Source: Streptomyces catenulae (GTDB lineage: Bacteria; Actinomycetota; Actinomycetes; Streptomycetales; Streptomycetaceae). Taken from it: a stretch of 64,000 nt of DNA. The notes below the pieces were generated by a model. It did no database searches. It saw only the letters and a list, made by a program, of their open reading frames with translations, and was not told the origin of the DNA. The stretch lies in contig NZ_JODY01000018.1 of assembly GCF_000718015.1 (NCBI RefSeq), forward strand, positions 42,453-106,452, written 5' to 3'. Shown here in pieces: positions 59,743-64,000 of the stretch. Each line of letters starts with the position of its first letter. Position 1 is the first letter of the stretch. The translations under genes and the position numbers were made by a program.

Positions 59743-60081
59743 CTAGGGGAGGCCGCCGTGGCTGCGCCGTACCGAGTAGCTGACCAGTCCGGCGCCGAGG
59801 GCCAGCGTGGCGGCGCCGCCGATGACGTACGGCGTGGTGTCCGGGGAGCCGGTCTCGGCGAGGGAGTGGGCGGAGGCACCGGCGGGGCGCGGCGTCGGGG
59901 CGGTCCGATCGGCGGTCACCGCATCGGAGCCTCGGGTTCCGCCGTTCGAGACGGTGGCGGCGGTGGTCCGCGCGCCGGTCTCGGGGGCGTCGACGATCGC
60001 ATGCGCGGACGGGACGAACCACAGGGCGATCAGCACCGACCCCGCGGCTGCGGCGGTCAGCAGTGGTCGGCGTGCGGTCAC
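59743..60081 (-). CDS. Small sortase-anchored (LAETG) surface protein
   Basis: 112 residues from GTG 60081, with AAGGGGG upstream. Signal peptide (LLTAAAAGSVLIALWFVPSAHA, cleavage about residue 28), a Thr/Ala/Pro-rich stalk of about 45 residues, then LAETG, a hydrophobic helix YVIGGAATLALGAGLVSY and a basic tail RRSHGG: the sorting signal. LAxTG is the form recognised by class E sortases, the main Streptomyces housekeeping sortases. The exposed part is only about 50 residues, so it is more a wall-bound peptide than an enzyme. Confidence 0.85.
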   Translation of the reverse strand: MTARRPLLTAAAAGSVLIALWFVPSAHAIVDAPETGARTTAATVSNGGTRGSDAVTADRTAPTPRPAGASAHSLAETGSPDTTPYVIGGAATLALGAGLVSYSVRRSHGGLP

Positions 60082-60188
60082 AGAACAATCCCCCTTGCAG
60101 GTCCGGCGAATTGGCCGCTGACCTCAGATGTTAGTGATCACAGCGGGTCGCGGGAAAGTCAGGCCCCGCAGTGCTTACCCTCCGTCCC

Positions 60189-60536
60189 ATGAACAATGGC
60201 GAGACATCACGGTTTGTACGGCTTCATATCGAACTGGTCATGGAGGTCACCGACGCCGATCTGCTGACCACCGCGGCGCTCGACCACGTCGCCGCCGACC
60301 CCTCCCTCCCGGACGACGGACGCCACCAGGCCCAGGAGGCGGTACGCGAGGACCCGGCCGAGGCGCTGGCCCACCTCGTCGATCCGTCCGACCTGGTCAC
60401 CGCGGTCCCCGGCACGACCCTCGCGCAGGCGTCCTGGAGCTGTGAGGAGCGGGCCGACTACGACCCCGACGCGGCCTGGGACGCCGACGAGTGGGAGCTG
60501 GCGAGCGATGTCGTCCCCGTGGAGGAGGAGGTCTGA
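60189..60536 (+). CDS. Conserved-style hypothetical protein, acidic
   Basis: 115 residues from ATG 60189, with TACCCT ending seven bases upstream and no ribosome site (leaderless). It begins MNNGETSRFVRLHIELVMEVTDADLLTTAALDHV and ends in an acidic stretch rich in Asp, Glu and Trp. No membrane helix or metal motif. Position-specific composition is normal for a real gene. Function unknown. Confidence 0.75.
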   Translation: MNNGETSRFVRLHIELVMEVTDADLLTTAALDHVAADPSLPDDGRHQAQEAVREDPAEALAHLVDPSDLVTAVPGTTLAQASWSCEERADYDPDAAWDADEWELASDVVPVEEEV

Positions 60537-60895
60537 TCCGGCCCCGTCCTCACGGAGCGTGACCGCTGTCCGCGCGCCCCTCCGGGAGCCCCCGCGCCCC
60601 CGCCCCGGCGCCCCGCACGGCCCTCGTACGACACCCGTCGTACGAGGGCCGATTTTCGTTCCCCGGGAGGGCGGCGGCGCACCCCGTACGGGCCCGGAAC
60701 CGTGGGCCCGGGGCGGTGTCCGGCCATGATCCGCGGGGGCTCCGAGGGGTGTGCCCGCGTTGGGTGTCGTTGCCCACACTTTGTCCGGATCCGGTGTGTG
60801 TCACGGGGAAAATGGCGTTTCCTGGACGCCGGCCGGGGAGGCTGCACCCGGTCTGCGGCTCGGGGATTCCTATCCGATCAATGGAGAAGCGTGTG
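60537..60895. other. 359-bp region before the L,D-transpeptidase gene
   Basis: It contains the terminator at 60619-60650, then about 200 bases of leader with stretches such as GTGTGTCACGGGGAAAATGGCG (60795-60816) and several small dyads. I considered a c-di-AMP riboswitch but could not match its core, so nothing further is called. Confidence 0.45.
60619..60650 (+). terminator. Rho-independent terminator
   Basis: Stem GGCCCTCGTACGA (60619-60631) and TCGTACGAGGGCC (60638-60650) followed by gattttcgtt: the most classical terminator in the window, after the gene at 60189. Confidence 0.85.
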
Positions 60896-62182
60896 ATGAC
60901 GGACAGCAAGCGCCGCAAGGGCTTCATAGCCACCGCCGCGCTGGCCGGGGGCGTGGTCGTGCTCTCGGCCTGCGGCAGTGCGAGCGGCGTCGGGGGCGGC
61001 GACCACGCGGGCGGCGGTGCCTCCACCCCCGCCCACGAGAGGTCCCGGCAGGTCGACGAGGCAGCGGCCCAGGACGCCTCACACGCCAAGATCAAGATCA
61101 CCCCCAAGGACGGTTCGTCCACCGCGGGCATCAGCAAGGACGCGAAGGTCACCGTCAAGAGCGGCAAGCTCACCTCGGTCACCATGACCGCCGTCGAGTC
61201 CAAGAAGACCGTCCCCGGCACGCTCGCCGCCGACGGCTCGTCCTGGACGCCGTCGCAGGACCTCTCCCGCGCGACGAAGTACAAGATCACCGCGCATGGG
61301 GTGGACTCCGAGGGCCGCGCGGCGGTCGAGAACTCCACCTTCACCACGGTCTCCCCGGCGAACAGCTTCATCGGCAACTTCACGCCCGAGGACGGCGCCA
61401 CCGTCGGCGTCGGCATGCCGGTCTCGATCCACTTCGACAAGCCGGTCAAGGACAAGAAGGCCGTCGAGTCCGCGATCACCGTGGCCGCCAGCAGCAACCA
61501 GAAGGTCGTCGGCCACTGGTTCGACGACACCCGCCTCGACTTCCGCCCCCAGGAGTACTGGAAGGCGAACTCCGACATCACCGTGAAGCTCGCCCTCGGC
61601 GGGGTGCAGGCGTCGCCCGGCGTGCAGGGCATCCAGAACAAGACCGTCCGCTTCCACGTCGGCCGCTCCCAGGTCTCCACCGTCGACGCCAAGACCCACC
61701 TCATGACGGTCGTGCGCGACGGGAAGACCCTCAAGACCATCCCGATCTCGGCGGGCGGCGAGGACCACCCGACCTACAACGGCCGGATGGTCATCTCCGA
61801 GAAGTACGAGCAGACCCGCATGGACGGCTCCACCGTCGGCTTCACCAACAACGACGGCAAGGGCGAGTACGACATCCCCGACGTCCCGCACGCCATGCGC
61901 CTGTCGACCTCCGGCACCTTCATCCACGGCAACTACTGGGGCAAGGGCATCTTCGGCAACGTCAACACCAGCCACGGCTGCATCGGCCTGCCGGACGCGA
62001 AGGGCGCGGGCGACCCGTCCACGGACGGCGCCTGGTTCTTCAACCACTCGCTGATCGGCGACGTGGTGACGGTCGTCAACTCCCCGGACCGCACCATCCA
62101 GCCGGAGAACGGCCTCAACGGCTGGAACATGAGCTGGCAGCAGTGGGTGGCGGGCAGCGCCCTGGGCGGCTCGGCCTCCTGA
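60896..62182 (+). CDS. L,D-transpeptidase lipoprotein
   Basis: 428 residues from ATG 60896 (GTG 60893 adjoins; GGAG sits nine bases upstream). Lipoprotein signal KGFIATAALAGGVVVLSACG. Two Ig-like domains (about 60-250), then the YkuD catalytic domain with FIHGNYWGKGIFGNVNTSHGC, i.e. the His and the S-H-G-C nucleophile. This Ldt architecture is that of mycobacterial LdtMt2 and makes 3-3 peptidoglycan cross-links outside the membrane. The C-terminal PENGLNGWNMSWQQWVAGS tail is as in related enzymes. It ends with a hairpin terminator. Confidence 0.94.
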   Translation: MTDSKRRKGFIATAALAGGVVVLSACGSASGVGGGDHAGGGASTPAHERSRQVDEAAAQDASHAKIKITPKDGSSTAGISKDAKVTVKSGKLTSVTMTAVESKKTVPGTLAADGSSWTPSQDLSRATKYKITAHGVDSEGRAAVENSTFTTVSPANSFIGNFTPEDGATVGVGMPVSIHFDKPVKDKKAVESAITVAASSNQKVVGHWFDDTRLDFRPQEYWKANSDITVKLALGGVQASPGVQGIQNKTVRFHVGRSQVSTVDAKTHLMTVVRDGKTLKTIPISAGGEDHPTYNGRMVISEKYEQTRMDGSTVGFTNNDGKGEYDIPDVPHAMRLSTSGTFIHGNYWGKGIFGNVNTSHGCIGLPDAKGAGDPSTDGAWFFNHSLIGDVVTVVNSPDRTIQPENGLNGWNMSWQQWVAGSALGGSAS

Positions 62183-62228
62183 ACCGGCGCTCCGGGCGAC
62201 TCGCCCCCTGAAGCGATGTGTGGCCCAG

Positions 62229-62262
62229 GGCCCGGCCGGTGGCGTACGCCTCCGGCCGGGCC
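62229..62262 (+). terminator. Terminator of the L,D-transpeptidase gene
   Basis: Perfect 11-bp stem GGCCCGGCCGG (62229-62239) and CCGGCCGGGCC (62252-62262). Confidence 0.7.
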
Positions 62263-62290
62263 TTCGGCGTGAGGGCGCGTGGGGCGCGTT

Positions 62291-62431
62291 GTGGCCTTCG
62301 GCGGTACGGGGCGGGGGCGGTGCGCCCGAATATCGGCCCCGGACCGGCGGAAGCCGGGGTGTGGTCTTTGGCGGTACGGGGGCGGGCGCGGGCGCACCCG
62401 TTGTCGGCCCCGGACCCGCCGGAAGCCGGGG
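62291..62431 (+). repeat. Two tandem imperfect copies of a 70-bp unit
   Basis: Unit 1 (62291-62360) begins GTGGCCTTCGGCGGTACGGG, unit 2 (62361-62431) begins GTGGTCTTTGGCGGTACGGG; both end CGGAAGCCGGGG. They fill the space between the L,D-transpeptidase terminator and the DUF2786 promoter. Confidence 0.7.
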
Positions 62432-62467
62432 CGAGGCCGTCCGGGGCACCCCGCCGCCCGGCCTCCG

Positions 62468-62482
62468 TACAGTGAATGGGTG
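62468..62482 (+). promoter_or_regulatory. Leaderless promoter of the DUF2786 gene
   Basis: -10 TACAGT (62468-62473), six bases, then GTG 62480; no Shine-Dalgarno. Confidence 0.6.
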
Positions 62483-63949
62483 AGCGAACGTACGGACAAC
62501 GGGCGGGCCCGGCGCAAGGACGACGGCCGCGGGGAGCGGGCCGGTGCGAGGGGCGACCGGCGGTCGCGTACGGGCGGCGACCAGCGGTCCGGTGCGGGCG
62601 GCGACCAGCGGTCCGGCACGGGAGCCGACCAGCGGTCCCGGACGGATGCCGGTCGGCAGTCCGGCGCGGATGGTGGCCGGGGCGCCGGTGGCCGTACCGC
62701 CGGTACCGGTCGCCGGGGCACCGGCGCCCCGGGTGCCGCCGACGCCCTGCTCGGGGAGGTCCTCGGCGTCGTCCGCTACGCCGCCGACGGTGGGCCCGCC
62801 GAGGACGCCGCCGAGGCGGGCGCCTCCCGGCTCGCCGCCGCGCCCGAGGGCGGCGAGGCCGTCTCCGCCGCCGTCCTGCGCGCCGCCACCGACGCCGTCC
62901 GCCGCTGCTGGGCGGGCGGCTGGGAACCGGCCGACCTGGAACGGATCATCCGCCGCGACGCCACCGACCCCGCCCACGTCGGGCCGGTCGTGGACGCCGT
63001 CGCCGCCGACGCCCGCCGCGGCCCCCGCCCGCCGGGCGCCACCGACCGCTGGGACGCCCAGCTGCGGCAGCTCGGCGCCGAGGTCTGGTGGCCGTCCGAC
63101 GGCGGCTACCTCGACGCGCTCGCCGCCCGCCGCCGCACCACCCGCTTCGAGACCGTCTACACCGTCCTCCTCGCCCTGCGCGCCCTCGCCCGGCTGCCGC
63201 GCCTCGCCCCGCTCCCGACCGCCCCGCCGCCCGCCGCCCGCACCGCGTCCCCCGGCGCCTCCCGCGCCCTCGGCCGGATCCGCGGCCTGCTGGCCAAGGC
63301 GGAGGCGACCGACTACGCCGAGGAGGCCGAGGCACTGTCGGCCAAGGCCCAGGAGCTGATGGCCCGGCACAGCATCGACGAAGCCCTGCTGGCCGGGGCG
63401 GACGCGACCGCGGGCGGCGGCCCCACCGCGATCCGCATCGGCATCGAGGGCCCGTACGAACAGGCCAAGGCCCTCCTCCTCGACGCCGTCGCCACCGCCA
63501 ACCGCTGCCAGGCCGTCTGGTCCGCCGACGTCGGCTTCTCCACCCTCGTCGGCTACGGACCGGACCTGGAGGCCGCCGAGTTGCTCTACACCTCCCTCCT
63601 CCTCCAGGCCACCACCGCCATGCACCGCGCCGCCGACGCCCACCACACCCGCGGCCGCGCCCGCCGCACCCGCGACTTCCGGCAGACCTTCCTTGTCGCC
63701 TACGCCGACCGCGTCCGCGCCCGCCTGACCGCCGCCACCGAAACGGCCACCGCCGAGGCGACCGCCACCGGGGGCGCCGCCACCGGCGACCTCCTCCCCG
63801 TCCTCGCCGCCCGAGCCCTGGCCGTCGAGGAGACCACCGGCACCCTCTTCCCCGACACGACCCCCGTCCGCCTCCGCGGCCTCAACGACGCCGAGGGCTG
63901 GCACCAGGGCCGGGAGGCGGCGGATCGGGCGCGGTTGGGGGAGGGGTGA
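62480..63949 (+). CDS. DUF2786 protein with repetitive N-terminus
   Basis: 489 residues from GTG 62480. The first 80 residues are Gly/Arg/Ser/Asp-rich and include five 8-residue repeats. A helical Ala-rich region follows (ADALLGEVLGVVRYAADGG, WEPADLERIIRRDATDPAHVG). The DUF2786 segment begins near residue 255 (RALGRIRGLLAKAEATDYAEEAEALSAKAQELMARHSID), followed by a domain with AKALLLDAVATANRC, LLYTSLLLQATTAMHR and DFRQTFLVAYADRVRARL. DUF2786 proteins are widespread in actinobacteria and phages, with no known activity. The gene reaches to within 51 bases of the window end. Confidence 0.88.
   Translation: MSERTDNGRARRKDDGRGERAGARGDRRSRTGGDQRSGAGGDQRSGTGADQRSRTDAGRQSGADGGRGAGGRTAGTGRRGTGAPGAADALLGEVLGVVRYAADGGPAEDAAEAGASRLAAAPEGGEAVSAAVLRAATDAVRRCWAGGWEPADLERIIRRDATDPAHVGPVVDAVAADARRGPRPPGATDRWDAQLRQLGAEVWWPSDGGYLDALAARRRTTRFETVYTVLLALRALARLPRLAPLPTAPPPAARTASPGASRALGRIRGLLAKAEATDYAEEAEALSAKAQELMARHSIDEALLAGADATAGGGPTAIRIGIEGPYEQAKALLLDAVATANRCQAVWSADVGFSTLVGYGPDLEAAELLYTSLLLQATTAMHRAADAHHTRGRARRTRDFRQTFLVAYADRVRARLTAATETATAEATATGGAATGDLLPVLAARALAVEETTGTLFPDTTPVRLRGLNDAEGWHQGREAADRARLGEG
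62552..62671 (+). repeat. Five tandem 24-bp units in the DUF2786 gene
   Basis: Each unit encodes eight residues: GDRRSRTG, GDQRSGAG, GDQRSGTG, ADQRSRTD, AGRQSGAD. It is an intrinsically disordered, Arg-rich stretch likely to vary in copy number between strains. Confidence 0.75.
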
Positions 63950-64000
63950 GGGGTGAGGGGTGGGGGCTGCGGCGGATGGCCGTACCCGTCATCCCAGCGA

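Noticed and set aside
60660..60895. c-di-AMP (ydaO-type) riboswitch before the L,D-transpeptidase gene
   Set aside because: Cell-wall genes of Streptomyces sometimes carry one, but I could not align the conserved core pairs in this leader.
61079..63904. 941-codon open frame on the minus strand across the L,D-transpeptidase and DUF2786 genes
   Set aside because: Long antisense frames are expected at this GC content. It crosses two real genes and a terminator and is dominated by Gly/Ala/Val-rich low-complexity sequence.

Overview
The window is chromosomal DNA from a high-GC actinomycete, almost certainly a Streptomyces. Coding third positions are nearly all G or C. GTG starts, GTGA/ATGA gene overlaps and leaderless starts are common. 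The gene content and order (nucleoside BMP transporter and deoA, add, afsQ2-afsQ1/sigQ, deoC, PNP, DeoR, accA2, mmpB, accE-pccB, birA, adenylate cyclase, hutH) recall the conserved core of Streptomyces chromosomes as I remember it from S. coelicolor.

Layout. 1-2.9 kb: the end of a polysaccharide-type locus (polysialyltransferase-like protein) and an M20 amidohydrolase. 2.9-8.8 kb: an accessory block, visibly less GC-rich in parts. It holds a recombination scar joining two gene remnants, a lipoprotein, an XRE/DUF397 regulatory cluster with divergent small ORFs, and a secreted papain-fold toxin with its overlapping immunity gene. 9-16 kb: a BMP-type nucleoside ABC importer with cytidine deaminase, then thymidine phosphorylase. 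16-24 kb: Moco-sulfurase-like enzyme, Uma2 protein, MFS/LysR divergent pair, hydrolase, adenosine deaminase, small secreted protein. 24-29 kb: PspC and VanZ proteins, then the AfsQ1/AfsQ2 two-component system with its lipoprotein and divergent sigQ. 29-38 kb: OsmC, uridine-kinase-like protein, the deoC operon with two aldehyde dehydrogenases, PH-domain protein, and PNP with a phosphosugar mutase. 38-46 kb: cyclotransferase, LpdA-type flavoprotein, DeoR regulator, HelR-type RNA polymerase protection factor, TetR regulator, esterase. 46-55 kb: acyl-CoA carboxylase subunits, Maf, MmpB, biotin ligase, adenylate cyclase, enoyl-CoA hydratase. 55-64 kb: GAF-GGDEF protein, hutH, SDR behind a MerR-type promoter, LAETG protein, L,D-transpeptidase, DUF2786 protein.

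How the parts work together. Nucleoside uptake and breakdown is the main theme. Imported nucleosides are deaminated (Cdd, Add) and phosphorolysed (DeoA, PNP). The sugar phosphates are probably isomerised (mutase beside PNP) and cleaved by DeoC, whose acetaldehyde would go to the adjacent aldehyde dehydrogenases. Five of these transcription units carry the same 12-bp palindrome CTACGCGCGTAG, or a close variant, at their promoters. In three it lies over or just before a promoter that fires directly at the start codon. This looks like one regulon under one repressor.

Most notable observations: the shared palindrome regulon; the Sec-secreted toxin with 17 Met-Asn-type heptads, a pre-toxin TG domain and a papain-like C-terminus; an ABC ATPase with no canonical start codon before its Walker A motif; a rifamycin-associated-element-like repeat upstream of helR; a perfect AfsQ1 box; and a deoC-linked pair resembling a split ALDH16. 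I saw no tRNA, rRNA, CRISPR array or insertion sequence.
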